A DNA stretch of 57,761 nt, from NCBI GenBank assembly GCA_026400755.1, contig JAPLOM010000022.1, forward strand, positions 61,901 to 119,661. The letters run 5' to 3'. Under the pieces are notes generated by a model. It searched no databases. It had not been told where the DNA came from and saw only the letters and a list, made by a program, of their open reading frames with translations. This stretch comes from Alphaproteobacteria bacterium. Its GTDB lineage: Bacteria > Pseudomonadota > Alphaproteobacteria > CADEGL01. Below are positions 32,348 to 47,659 of this stretch, one piece after another (position 1 is the stretch's first letter; every line of letters starts with the position of its first letter). The translations under genes were made by a program, and so were the position numbers.

Positions 32348-33598
32348 TCAATGCGCGACCGCGGCGGCGCCGTGCTCGTCGATCAGTGCGCCGGAGGTGA
32401 AGCGTTCGAAGGCGAAGGGCGCGGCGAGCGGATGCGGCGCCTCCTGCGCGATCGTGTGTGCGAAGACATGGCCCGAGCCGGGCGTGGCCTTGAAGCCGCC
32501 CGTGCCCCAGCCGCCGTTGAGGTAAAGCCCCTCGACGGGGAGGCGCCCGATGATGGGCGAGGCGTCGGGACAGACATCCACGATGCCGCCCCATGTACGC
32601 ATCATCCTGAGGCGGCTGAAAATCGGGAACAGCTCCAAGACGGCGGCCATCTGGTGCTCGATGACCGGGAAGGAGCCACGCTGGGCATAGGAGTTGAAGC
32701 TGTCGATGCCCGCGCCCATGACCAGCTCGCCCTTGTCCGACTGGCTGACATAGACGTGGACGGCGTTCGACATGACGACGCAAGGATGGATCGGCTTGAT
32801 GGGCTCCGAGACGAGCGCTTGAAGAGGATGGCTCTGGATCGGCAAGCGCACGCCCGCCATATCGCACAAGACCGAATTGTGTCCCGCGGCCACGATGCCG
32901 ACTTTGGTCGTGGCGATTTCGCCCTGCGTCGTGCGTAGGCCATGCACCCGGCCCTGGCGGATGTCGAAGCCCATGACCTCGCAGTTCTGGATGATGTCGA
33001 CGCCCAGCGCATCGGCCGCGCGCGCGAAGCCCCAAGCCACAGCGTCATGGCGCGCGACGCCCGCACGGCGCTGGAGCGTCGCGCCCATGACGGGATAGCG
33101 CATGGACGGCGAAATGCTGACGATCGGGCAGAATGCCTTCACCTGGGCGGGCGTCAGCCATTCGGCGTCAACGCCGTTCAGGCGGTTGGCGTTGACGCGG
33201 CGAATGCCCTCGCGCACATCACCCAGATTGTGCGCCAGGTTGAGCACGCCGCGCTGGCTCGGCATCACGTTGTAGTTGAGGTCCTGCGACAGGCCCTCGA
33301 ACAGCTTCAGGCTGTGCTCGTAGAGATGCGCGCTTTCGTCCCATAGATAGTTGGAGCGCACGATGGTGGTGTTGCGGCCCGTGTTGCCACCGCCGAGCCA
33401 GCCCTTCTCCAAGACGGCCACGTTGCGGACGCCATGCTCCTTGGCCAGGTAATAGGCGGTCGCCAGCCCATGCCCGCCGCCGCCGACGATGACGGCGTCA
33501 TAGGCGGCCTTCGGCTTGGGGCTGCGCCAATAGCGCGGCCAGTCCTTGTGACCGGTCAGCGCGTTGCGCGCGAGGCTGACGATGGAGAAACGCTGCAT
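32348..33598 (-). CDS. soxB: Sarcosine oxidase subunit beta
   Basis: 416 residues; FAD/FMN subunit carrying the sarcosine-oxidising site. FAD-binding loop [22 protein letters not shown] at about 35-55, then [27 protein letters not shown], and the C-terminal [18 protein letters not shown]. Length and motifs match SoxB. First gene of soxBDAG; 89 bases lie between it and the end of metH, with GC-rich short inverted repeats but no T-run that would clearly terminate metH transcription. Confidence 0.93.
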   Translation of the reverse strand: MQRFSIVSLARNALTGHKDWPRYWRSPKPKAAYDAVIVGGGGHGLATAYYLAKEHGVRNVAVLEKGWLGGGNTGRNTTIVRSNYLWDESAHLYEHSLKLFEGLSQDLNYNVMPSQRGVLNLAHNLGDVREGIRRVNANRLNGVDAEWLTPAQVKAFCPIVSISPSMRYPVMGATLQRRAGVARHDAVAWGFARAADALGVDIIQNCEVMGFDIRQGRVHGLRTTQGEIATTKVGIVAAGHNSVLCDMAGVRLPIQSHPLQALVSEPIKPIHPCVVMSNAVHVYVSQSDKGELVMGAGIDSFNSYAQRGSFPVIEHQMAAVLELFPIFSRLRMMRTWGGIVDVCPDASPIIGRLPVEGLYLNGGWGTGGFKATPGSGHVFAHTIAQEAPHPLAAPFAFERFTSGALIDEHGAAAVAH

Positions 33599-33687
33599 GG
33601 ACCATCCCGCTGGGGGGGGCGGACGCCCGCCCGGGCGACACTTAATCGCGGGCGGCCCGCCGGTTCAACAGGAACGAAACGGCGAAG

Positions 33688-37385
<3,698 letters not shown>

Positions 37386-37389
<4 letters not shown>

Positions 37390-38309
37390 GACGCGGCGCT
37401 CGCAGCATTCACCGGACGCAGCCCCAGCACGTGGCAGATGGCATAGGCAAGGTCGGCGCGGTTCAGGGTGTAGAAGTGGAATTCGTTGATCCCGTTGGCC
37501 TGCAGAAGACGGCATTGCTCGGCAGCCACCGTCGCCGCCACCAGACGGCGCGTCTCGGGATCGCCGTCCAGCCCGTCGAACAGGCGGGCGAGCCATGGCG
37601 GCACGGCCGCGCCGCAGGCCGCGCTGAACTTCACCACCTGCTGGAAATTGGTCACGGGCAGGATGCCCGGCACGATCGGTACGGTGATACTGGCCTTGCG
37701 CGCGCGCTCCACAAAATCGAGGAAGGCGTGCCCCTCGAAGAAATACTGCGTGATCGCCCGTGTCGCGCCCGCGTCGATCTTTCGCTTCAAATTGTCGAGG
37801 TCGGCGCCGTGATCGGCTGCGTCCGGATGGGTCTCCGGATAGGCCGCGACGCTGATCTCGAAGTCGCCGATCTTCCGCAACCCCGCCACGAGGTCGACGG
37901 CATAAGGATAGCCACCCGGATGCGGCTTGTAGCCGCCCATGCCCTCCGGCGAATCGCCACGCAGGGCCACGATATGGCGCACGCCGCTGTCCCAGTATTC
38001 GCGCGCGACCTCATCCACCTCTTCCCGCGTCGCACCCACGCAGGTCAAGTGCGCGGCGGGCGTGAGGGTGGTTTCACTGAGGATGCGGCGCACCGTGTTG
38101 TGGGTGCGCTCGCGGGTCGAACCGCCCGCGCCATAGGTGACGGAGACGAAGCGCGGCGCCAGGGGTTCCAGACGCTTCACCGCGTCCCACAGACGGGCCT
38201 CCATCTCCGCCGTCTTGGGCGGAAAGAACTCGAACGAAACCAGCGGCCGCTGCGTCTCAGGCGCCGCATAGGGCAGCATGGCGAAGCGTTGGGGGGCAGG
38301 GCTGCTCAT
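37386..38309 (-). CDS. metF: 5,10-methylenetetrahydrofolate reductase
   Basis: 307 residues; FAD TIM-barrel enzyme reducing 5,10-methylene-THF to 5-methyl-THF for Met[19 protein letters not shown] near the N-terminus carries the catalytic Glu; [38 protein letters not shown] and [11 protein letters not shown] are family motifs. ATG 38309 sits in the stop of the upstream regulator-methyltransferase gene; the longer open frame to 38897 has no homology. Translation is probably coupled at both ends. Confidence 0.95.
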
Positions 38310-39328
38310 GCCGCTTGCTCCACCTGGTGCGCGGCGCCCAAGGCGCGCGCCTGCCAGATACAGACGGTCAACGGGTCGCCGTCGAGCCGCGCCGTCTCGA
38401 TCAGGTCGAGCTTGGCGCCCTGGCACCAATCGCGGACCTGACCGTCCGTGAAGCCGAGACGACGGTGGGCATGTTCTTCGCGTAGATATTCCAAATCGTG
38501 CGGCGCGAAATCGACGATCAGCATTTGCCCCCCGGGTTTCAGTACGCGCGCGGCCTCGGCGACAACGTCCGCCGGGCGGTCGGCGAAATGCAGCACCTGA
38601 TGGATGGTCGCGATATCGAACGACGCCGGCGGGAACGGCAGGTTGTACATATCGCCCTGGCGCACCACGCAATTGCCCAGGCCCGCGCGCTCCAGATTGG
38701 CGCGCGCCACGGCCAGCATCTCGCGTGACAGATCGACGCCGACGGCATGGCGCACCTTGGGCGCCAGCACGTTCAGCATACGGCCCGTGCCCGTGCCGAC
38801 ATCGACCAGCTCGGCGCCCTCGGGGGCCTGGACCAAGCCGAGCAGCGCGCGCTCGACCTCGGTCTCGTCCACATACAGCGAGCGCACGGCGTCCCATTTC
38901 TCGGCGTTCTCGCGGAAATAGCGCGCGGCCCCTTCACGCCGCTCCTCGGCGACGGACGAGAGGCGCTGCCGGTCGCGCATGAATAAGGAGTCGTCGCCGG
39001 GCAGCAGCGCCAGCAAGGCGCGCGCGATGCGGGCGCCGTCACCCCGCTGCGCCAGACCATAGAAAACGGACGAGCCTTCCCGCGCCCGGTCGAGCAAGCC
39101 GGCTTCGCACAGAAGCTTCAAATGGCGCGACACGCCCGGCTGGCTTTGGCCCAGGACGCGGGTCAGCTCGGAAACCGTCAATTCGCCCTGGGCGCAAAGC
39201 GCGAGCAAGCGAAGCCGGCTGGTTTCCCCAGCCGCCTTGAGGCTCGCAAGAATTTCGGGGATGCCCACGAAAGGGTTTCCTCGCCACTGGGGTTCACCTT
39301 GAACAAGGATATAAGATGAATTCGACAT
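38306..39328 (-). CDS. ArsR-type regulator fused to a SAM-dependent methyltransferase domain
   Basis: 340 residues. N-terminal winged helix (about 25-95): LASLKAAGETSRLRLLALC, then the recognition stretch ELTVSELTRVLGQSQPGVSRHLKLL. C-terminal class I methyltransferase (about 135-320): motif I LVDVGTGTGRMLNVLAP, VGVDLSREML, VVRQGDMYNLPFPPASFD, HQVLHFADRPADVV. The fusion is a known arrangement upstream of metF in alphaproteobacteria; a SAM- or SAH-sensing role controlling methionine genes is plausible but is inference, as is whether the domain still has catalytic activity. Translation start ATG 39328 lies in an inverted repeat; GTG further in (before GIPEIL) is an alternative. Confidence 0.88.
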   Translation of the reverse strand: MSNSSYILVQGEPQWRGNPFVGIPEILASLKAAGETSRLRLLALCAQGELTVSELTRVLGQSQPGVSRHLKLLCEAGLLDRAREGSSVFYGLAQRGDGARIARALLALLPGDDSLFMRDRQRLSSVAEERREGAARYFRENAEKWDAVRSLYVDETEVERALLGLVQAPEGAELVDVGTGTGRMLNVLAPKVRHAVGVDLSREMLAVARANLERAGLGNCVVRQGDMYNLPFPPASFDIATIHQVLHFADRPADVVAEAARVLKPGGQMLIVDFAPHDLEYLREEHAHRRLGFTDGQVRDWCQGAKLDLIETARLDGDPLTVCIWQARALGAAHQVEQAA

Positions 39329-39346
39329 ATAACAATATCTTTATGT
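39325..39346. promoter_or_regulatory. Imperfect inverted repeat over the start of the regulator gene
   Basis: ACATA (39325-39329) and TATGT (39342-39346) flank a 12-base AT-rich centre and include the start codon of the ArsR-methyltransferase gene. A minus-strand TATAAT at 39362-39357 lies just upstream, so the repeat would sit at or after the transcription start, a position suited to autorepression. No good -35 is visible. Weak evidence. Confidence 0.35.
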
Positions 39347-39637
39347 TAGGAATAAAATTATAATACTGTACCTGTAGCCCTCCCGCCACAGTGCGTAAAT
39401 TCTGCACCCCTAGGCTCTTGGGCGGACTGGAGTTTCCCGTAAGCCTATGGTACCCACGCAAATCGAGGGGTGGGCGGCTGCTTCGCGCTAGATATATCGG
39501 CGCGAAAGCAGGCGGCCGGCCGCCGATGCGACTGCTTGTGCAGTGAACCAGGGGGACCGCTCAGACCGAACAGTGTGAAATTCTCGGTTTGATTGTGGGT
39601 GCAACAGCTCGGATCTACGGGTAAGTCTGGTCGCACA
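39329..39637. other. Divergent gap between the regulator gene and mlaA
   Basis: About 310 bases. The left 60 are AT-rich (promoter side of the metF-metH-sox block). Towards mlaA, TTCGCGC/GCGCGAA (39482-39488, 39500-39506) can form a hairpin, and GGCGGCCGGCCGCC at 39511-39524 is a perfect 14-bp palindrome, so the mlaA leader may be structured. No coding signal seen and no known riboswitch recognised. Confidence 0.4.
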
Positions 39638-40516
39638 ATGAAAAACAAAAGCTTTTTCCGGTTTAGTGCGCGCATCTGTGGGGTTGCGCTGGCCGCCATG
39701 CTGATGAGCGCATGCGCGACGCCGCCGACCGACCCCGAAGCGCGCAAGTCGTTTGACGAAGCGAACGATCCGCTCGAGCCGACGAACCGGACGGTCTTTG
39801 AATTCAATATGGCCTTCGACAAATACCTCCTGAAGCCGGTGGCCGAGGGGTATCGCTGGTCGCTGCCCGACGACACGCGCGCGGTCATCCGCCGCGTCCT
39901 GGCCAATCTGCGCGCGCCGGTCACCTTCGGCAACGACGTGCTCCAGGGCAACATGGGCCGCGCCATGGAAACTTTGATGCGCATGACGGTGAACACCATC
40001 ATGGGCATGGGCGGCATGTTCGACGTCGCCGGCCAATACGGCCTGCAGCGCCACGAGGAAGATTTCGGTCAGACCTTGGCCGTCTGGGGCTTCGACGAAG
40101 GCCCTTACATCATGCTGCCGATCTTCGGCCCGTCCAACATCCGCGACGCCATCGGCTTGGGCGTCGATGCCGTGGCCGATCCGCTTGGCTGGTTTATCGG
40201 CACGCCGGAACTCTTTGCCCGCGCCGCGGTTGGAGGCATCGACAGGCGGTCCGAGGTCATCGAGCCCTTGGATGAGTTGGAGCGCACCTCGGTCGACTTC
40301 TATGCCACGATCCGAAGCCTCTATCGCCAGCGCCGGAATGACGAAATCAACAACGGCGCGCCCGGCATGAACCTGCCCGCGCCGAGCATTTCCTACGACT
40401 TCCCGGACGACGAGAAGATCGCCGAACCGCCGCCGCCGCGGAACCCAGCACCCGCTCCGGCGGCCGAGACGCCCGCGGCACCGGCGCCCTCGCTCGTCGC
40501 CAAGCCCGCTTCCTGA
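39638..40516 (+). CDS. mlaA: MlaA family lipoprotein (VacJ)
   Basis: 292 residues; outer-membrane lipoprotein that removes phospholipids from the outer leaflet. The signal peptide ends in the lipobox LMSAC (about residue 27). Core motifs: NDPLEPTNRTVFEFNMAFDKYLLKP, NLRAPVTFGNDVLQGN, EDFGQTLAVWG, GPYIMLPIFGPSNIRDAIG. The C-terminus is Pro/Ala-rich (APAPAAETPAAPAPS). ATG 39638 gives a proper signal peptide; an extension to 39593 does not. Followed 23 bases later by mlaC, so the two act in the same transport pathway. Confidence 0.92.
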   Translation: MKNKSFFRFSARICGVALAAMLMSACATPPTDPEARKSFDEANDPLEPTNRTVFEFNMAFDKYLLKPVAEGYRWSLPDDTRAVIRRVLANLRAPVTFGNDVLQGNMGRAMETLMRMTVNTIMGMGGMFDVAGQYGLQRHEEDFGQTLAVWGFDEGPYIMLPIFGPSNIRDAIGLGVDAVADPLGWFIGTPELFARAAVGGIDRRSEVIEPLDELERTSVDFYATIRSLYRQRRNDEINNGAPGMNLPAPSISYDFPDDEKIAEPPPPRNPAPAPAAETPAAPAPSLVAKPAS

Positions 40517-40539
40517 CCCCATTCACCGTTCCAGCTGCC

Positions 40540-41166
40540 ATGATCAGACGCGCGTTTCTCTCCGGCCTCTTCGCGGTTTCCCTTTTAGCCATGGCGCCCG
40601 CGGTTTCCGCCGGCCCGCTGGAGGACGAATCGCGAATCTTTGTGAAGGGGCTGGCCGACCGCGCGATCGCGGTGCTCAAGGCCGATGCGCCGAAGGCCCA
40701 ACGCGATAAGGTCTTCGAGGACATCCTGCGCGAAGGCTTTGACATCAAAGCCATCGCCATCTTCTGCGTCGGTGGTTATTGGAACAAGATGACCGAGCAG
40801 GAGCGCCAGGGATATCTGTCGCTGTTCGAAAAACTGATCGTGCAAACTTATTCGTCGCGCATGGCCAGCGTCTACAACGGGCAGAACCTGGAAATCGGCG
40901 CCGCCCGCCCGGACGGCAAGGCCGGTTCCTGGGTCACCAGCCAGATCGTTTCGGGCAATCCGGCGGATCAGTCTCTCCGGATCGATTGGCGTGTCCGCCA
41001 GGTCGACGGCAAGGGGCTTAAGATCATCGACGTCGTGGTCACCAACATCAGCATGGTGGTCACGCAGCGCGACGATTTCGTCGGCATCCTTCAGCGCAAC
41101 AATGGAAACATTCCGGAGTTCATCGGAATGCTTCGCGACAAGGTGGCCAAGCTTCAGGCCCCTTGA
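40540..41166 (+). CDS. mlaC: MlaC/Ttg2D family phospholipid-binding protein
   Basis: 208 residues; periplasmic shuttle between MlaA and an inner-membrane Mla ABC transporter. An N-terminal signal peptide (MIRRAFLSGLFAVSLLAM...) has a likely cleavage after VSA at about residue 24. The domain shows FEDILREGFDIKAIAIFCVGGYW, LFEKLIVQTYSSRM, IVDWRVR-like IDWRVRQVDGKGLKIIDVVV and MVVTQRDDFVGIL, all typical. No MlaFEDB genes are in the window. An intrinsic terminator follows. Confidence 0.9.
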   Translation: MIRRAFLSGLFAVSLLAMAPAVSAGPLEDESRIFVKGLADRAIAVLKADAPKAQRDKVFEDILREGFDIKAIAIFCVGGYWNKMTEQERQGYLSLFEKLIVQTYSSRMASVYNGQNLEIGAARPDGKAGSWVTSQIVSGNPADQSLRIDWRVRQVDGKGLKIIDVVVTNISMVVTQRDDFVGILQRNNGNIPEFIGMLRDKVAKLQAP

Positions 41167-41197
41167 TCCCGCCCGGCCCTTTTCCGGCAAACGATCG

Positions 41198-41226
41198 AGC
41201 GCGCGAACCCGGTTCGCGCGCTTTTT
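41198..41226 (+). terminator. Intrinsic terminator after mlaC
   Basis: AGCGCGCGAACC (41198-41209) and GGTTCGCGCGCT (41211-41222) are perfectly complementary and are followed by TTTTT. It lies between the convergent ends of mlaC and ettA; the T-run is on the mlaC strand, so it serves mlaC best and may also slow ettA transcripts. Confidence 0.88.
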
Positions 41227-41229
41227 CGT

Positions 41230-42909
<1,680 letters not shown>

Positions 42910-43034
42910 GGGCGGTCCTTGCGCGACGTAAAATGCCCGCCGAAACGGCCCCGGCGGGCTCGTATTGGGTTATATAGGGGCCCGCCCTTCCACGCAGCCC
43001 CCCCCTTTCGGGCGTCTGCCAGAAAGTGAACGCC

Positions 43035-43310
43035 ATGTTCCGCCTGGCCCACAGCCACGCCTACCCCGGCTGCCGCGTCGCCCTCGATGACGGCGACCAG
43101 GGCACGCAAGGCAACTCCACGGCCGAGTTCAGCGACGGCTCGGTCGCCCCGTGCATCTACGAACGCACCGCCGACGGCCAGATCCGGCTCACGGTCTCGG
43201 CGTACGTCACGCAGCGGAAAGCGGCGATCGCGGAAAAGAGCTGGATCCTGGCGCGCGTGGCCGGCGCCGAGGATTGGAAGATCGCGCGCCGCGCGCCTAG
43301 TGCGCGGTGA
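43035..43310 (+). CDS. Small conserved-looking protein of unknown function
   Basis: 91 residues from ATG 43035 (GTG 43026 in frame is an alternative). The translation has strand-like, moderately charged composition (HAYPGCRVALDDGDQG, TAEFSDGSVAPCIYERTADGQIRLTVSAYVTQRK, SWILARVAG), two cysteines, no signal peptide and no membrane helix. GAAAG about 8 bases upstream could serve as ribosome site. I recognise no family. Divergent from ettA; its 3' end overlaps the convergent CBS gene by 14 nt. Codon use fits the host, which supports a real gene. Confidence 0.6.
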   Translation: MFRLAHSHAYPGCRVALDDGDQGTQGNSTAEFSDGSVAPCIYERTADGQIRLTVSAYVTQRKAAIAEKSWILARVAGAEDWKIARRAPSAR

Positions 43311-43728
43311 TGTAGTCGCGCAGGTGCTGGACTTCGGTTTCCATCTCGTCCAGCCGGTGCTTGACTACGTCGCCGATGCTGACGATGCCGGCCAGGCGGC
43401 CCTCGACCGTGACGGGCAGATGGCGAATGCGCCCGCGCGTCATGTGGCCCATCACCTGGTTCACGGTCGTCTCGGGCACGCAGGTGGTAACGCCCGCGGT
43501 CATCAGCGCCGAGACCGGCATGGTCAGCGCCTCATTGCCGTGTTCGGCCAGGCCGCGGACGATGTCACGTTCCGAGATGATGCCGGCCACGCGGCGGCCG
43601 TCCTCGCTGACGACGAGCGCGCCGATGCCTTCGATCCTGAGACGGTGGGCCACCGTCTCGATCGTCGTGTCAGGCCGCGTGGTGGCGACCCGGTCACCCT
43701 TTGATTTCAGAATGGCTGCGACGGTCAT
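43297..43728 (-). CDS. CBS-domain protein
   Basis: 143 residues consisting of a tandem CBS pair (Bateman module). Repeat 1, about 8-65: VATTRPDTTIETVAHRLRIEGIGALVVSEDGRRVAGIISERDIVRGL; repeat 2, about 75-130: VTTCVPETTVNQVMGHMTRGRIRHLPVTVEGRLAGIVSIGDVVK. Such stand-alone modules bind adenosyl ligands (AMP, ATP, SAM or NADH) and regulate partners. The partner is not evident from context. ATG 43728. Confidence 0.92.
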   Translation of the reverse strand: MTVAAILKSKGDRVATTRPDTTIETVAHRLRIEGIGALVVSEDGRRVAGIISERDIVRGLAEHGNEALTMPVSALMTAGVTTCVPETTVNQVMGHMTRGRIRHLPVTVEGRLAGIVSIGDVVKHRLDEMETEVQHLRDYITAH

Positions 43729-43869
43729 AGGGGTTCTCCCGCAACAGGTTGCTGGGCTGGTCTTCCCCGGTCCTGGGTAACAGTCTACGCCCGCGCGGCC
43801 GCCACGCCGATGGGTCTGTCTCGCAGTGCAGCATCGTCCACGGCGGCCGGCGTTGTGCCTCTCATGCCA

Positions 43870-44733
43870 TCAATGCGCCATTTCGCCGAAGCGGCCCTTG
43901 TTGAAATCTTCGACGGCCTGGCGGATTTCCGCCGCGCTGTTCATCACGAACGGGCCATGACCGACGACCGGTTCGTCGATCGGCTCGCCGGTTAAGACCA
44001 GCACGATCGCATCCTCGTCCGCGCGCAGTTCAACGTGCGAACCCGCGCGCTCGAAGCGGACGATTTCCGCCTCGCCCGCCGCCTGGCCGTTGACCGTCAC
44101 GCGAACGGTCAGCACCGCGATCATCGCGTTGTGACCTTCGGGCAGGTCGAACTGCGTTTTGCCGCCACCGCGCAAACGGACGTCCCACAGGTTGACCGGC
44201 GTGAAGCTGCGCGCCGGCCCCTTGGTGCCGCCAAACTGGCCCGCGATCACGCGCACGCGCCCGGCGCCAGCGGCCAGATCGACGGCGGGGATCATGGCGT
44301 CGGTGATCGCCTGATAGCCGGGCGCCGTCATCTTCGCGCTGGCGGGCAGATTGACCCAGAGCTGCACCACGCGGAACGTGCCGCCGGTCTTCGCGAACGA
44401 AGGCGAATGGAATTCCTCATGCAGAATTCCGCCCGCGGCCGTCATCCACTGCACGTCGCCCGGGCCGATGGTGCCGCCCTGGCCGGTCGAATCCCGGTGC
44501 GAGACCTCGCCCTCGTAGACGATGGTGACGGTCTCGAAGCCGCGATGGGGATGCTGGCCGACGCCGCGCGGCGTTCGCGAAGGCCCGAACTCGTGCGGGC
44601 CCGCATAATCGAACAGCAGGAACGGGCTGACCGCCGCGCTGTCGCCACCATAAGAAAAGAGCGTGCGCACCGGAAACCCGTCCCCAACCCAATGGCCGCC
44701 ATGCGGGCGCTTCACCTCTGCGATTTTCTTCAT
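43870..44733 (-). CDS. Pirin family protein
   Basis: 287 residues; bicupin metal protein, some members with quercetin 2,3-dioxygenase activity. N-cupin metal motif GVGQHPHRGFETVTIVYEGEVSHRDSTG and IGPGDVQWMTAAGGILHEEFH supply His/His/His/Glu ligands; the C-terminal cupin domain ends in FNKGRFGEMAH-like pirin tail. ATG 44733 has a strong GAGAGGAATAGGAAC ribosome site; an upstream extension lacks homology. Divergent from an HxlR regulator, which probably controls it. Confidence 0.92.
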   Translation of the reverse strand: MKKIAEVKRPHGGHWVGDGFPVRTLFSYGGDSAAVSPFLLFDYAGPHEFGPSRTPRGVGQHPHRGFETVTIVYEGEVSHRDSTGQGGTIGPGDVQWMTAAGGILHEEFHSPSFAKTGGTFRVVQLWVNLPASAKMTAPGYQAITDAMIPAVDLAAGAGRVRVIAGQFGGTKGPARSFTPVNLWDVRLRGGGKTQFDLPEGHNAMIAVLTVRVTVNGQAAGEAEIVRFERAGSHVELRADEDAIVLVLTGEPIDEPVVGHGPFVMNSAAEIRQAVEDFNKGRFGEMAH

Positions 44734-44831
44734 GTTCCTATTCCTCTCTGCGAGGCCGTCTGCCCCGCGCATGGAGAAGATATTTGCTCTTATAATACCC
44801 ATTGCCAGTACGGTCCTTGAGGATACCGCCC

Positions 44832-45167
44832 ATGGTCGCGAAACCCGCCTGCCCCGCCGAGACGGCGCTCCAGCTTGTGTCCGGGCGTTGGAAGCTGATG
44901 GTGATCTTCTGGCTGCTTCAGGGTGAGCAGCGCTTCAACGCGCTGCAGCGAAACCTGGGCGGCATCACCCACCGCACGCTGGCCCGACAGCTGCGCGAGA
45001 TGGAGGCCGATGGCCTCGTGGAGCGCAGGGACTATGGCGAGATTCCACCGCGCGTGGACTACCGACTGACGGCGCGGGGCAGATCGCTCCAGCCTATCCT
45101 GAAGGCCATGGAGGATTGGACCGTGCGCCATGGCGCGGTGGTGAAAGGGCCGCGGCGAACAGGCTGA
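44832..45167 (+). CDS. HxlR family winged-helix regulator
   Basis: 111 residues. HxlR core: ALQLVSGRWKLMVIFWLLQGEQRFNALQRNLGGITHRTLARQLREMEADGLVERRDYGEIPPRVDYRLT. Cys7 (KPACPAE) sits where redox- or electrophile-sensing members of the family carry their conserved N-terminal cysteine. ATG 44832 is preferred, with GAGG about 9 bases upstream. A TATAAT at 44791-44796 lies in the 98-base gap shared with the divergent pirin gene, likely the regulated promoter; I see no clear inverted repeat there. Confidence 0.9.
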   Translation: MVAKPACPAETALQLVSGRWKLMVIFWLLQGEQRFNALQRNLGGITHRTLARQLREMEADGLVERRDYGEIPPRVDYRLTARGRSLQPILKAMEDWTVRHGAVVKGPRRTG

Positions 45168-45216
45168 GCGTTGCCCCTGTGGACGATAGTCACGCCGAAG
45201 CCTTGGCGGAGGCGGA

Positions 45217-45292
45217 TGGTGGGCCCGGCAGGACTCGAACCTGCGACTAAACCGTTATGAGCGGTCTGTTCTACCAACTGAACTACAGGCCC
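45217..45292 (-). tRNA. tRNA with anticodon CAT, probably tRNA-Ile2
   Basis: Full cloverleaf on the minus strand: acceptor GGGCCTG pairs with CGGGCCC (one U-G), discriminator A, CCA encoded at 45219-45217. Anticodon loop CTCATAA on an ACCG/CGGT stem gives anticodon CAT; T-arm GCAGG-TTCGAGT-CCTGC. The GGGCC acceptor and CTCATAA loop look like tRNA-Ile2 (lysidine-modified, reads AUA) rather than elongator or initiator tRNA-Met, but CAT alone does not prove it. Confidence 0.85.
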
Positions 45293-45370
45293 CCAGGCGC
45301 GCAGCGAGCGCTAGGATCGCGCGATCCCGGCACACCCGCAAGACGTTCGGTCGAATGAGATGGGATGGCG

Positions 45371-45445
45371 TGGTAGGCCCGGCGGGATTCGAACCCGCGA
45401 CCTGACTGTTATAAACAGCCCGCTCTACCGCTGAGCTACGAGCCC
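45371..45445 (-). tRNA. tRNA with anticodon TAT, predicted tRNA-Ile(UAU)
   Basis: Cloverleaf on the minus strand: acceptor GGGCTCG with CGGGCCT (a G-U first pair), D-arm GCTC/GAGC, anticodon arm GGCTG-TTTATAA-CAGTC giving anticodon TAT, T-arm GCGGG-TTCGAAT-CCCGC, discriminator A and encoded CCA (45373-45371). It resembles the neighbouring CAT tRNA along much of its length. UAU reads AUA (Ile) and is uncommon in bacteria. All stems are sound, so it is probably expressed rather than decayed. Confidence 0.8.
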
Positions 45446-45471
45446 CCGGACGCCTCACAGGCGTCCGGGGG
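45443..45471 (-). terminator. Strong hairpin between rpoD and the tRNAs
   Basis: A perfect 13-bp inverted repeat: CCCCCGGACGCCT (45443-45455), loop CAC, AGGCGTCCGGGGG (45459-45471). It begins 10 bases after the rpoD stop. The arm nearest the tRNA includes its first three bases (45443-45445), so hairpin and mature acceptor stem are mutually exclusive. No T-run follows; processing or partial termination both possible. Confidence 0.55.
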
Positions 45472-45481
45472 CCCGCAAGGC

Positions 45482-47584
<2,103 letters not shown>

Positions 47585-47635
47585 CTCTCGTCACAACTCC
47601 TGAAATTCGGCCAAGCGCCCCTCGGCCGGTTCGTG

Positions 47636-47659
47636 ATTTACGTCAATATTTACGTCAAT
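47636..47659. repeat. Tandem 12-bp repeat at the dnaG stop codon
   Basis: Two exact, abutting copies of ATTTACGTCAAT span 47636-47659; the dnaG stop lies in the right copy. On the minus strand each copy holds TTGACG, a -35-like hexamer, but no matching -10 lies 16-18 bases downstream. It may be a recent slippage duplication or part of an rpoD promoter. Confidence 0.7.

Noticed and set aside
33599-33687. Riboswitch upstream of soxB
   Set aside because: Only 89 bases, with GC-rich short repeats that do not match glycine, SAM or SAH aptamers that I know.
37390-37596. Longer MetH reaching into metF
   Set aside because: Unconserved basic peptide; ATG 37389 overlaps the metF stop by 4 nt and matches the MetH family N-terminus.
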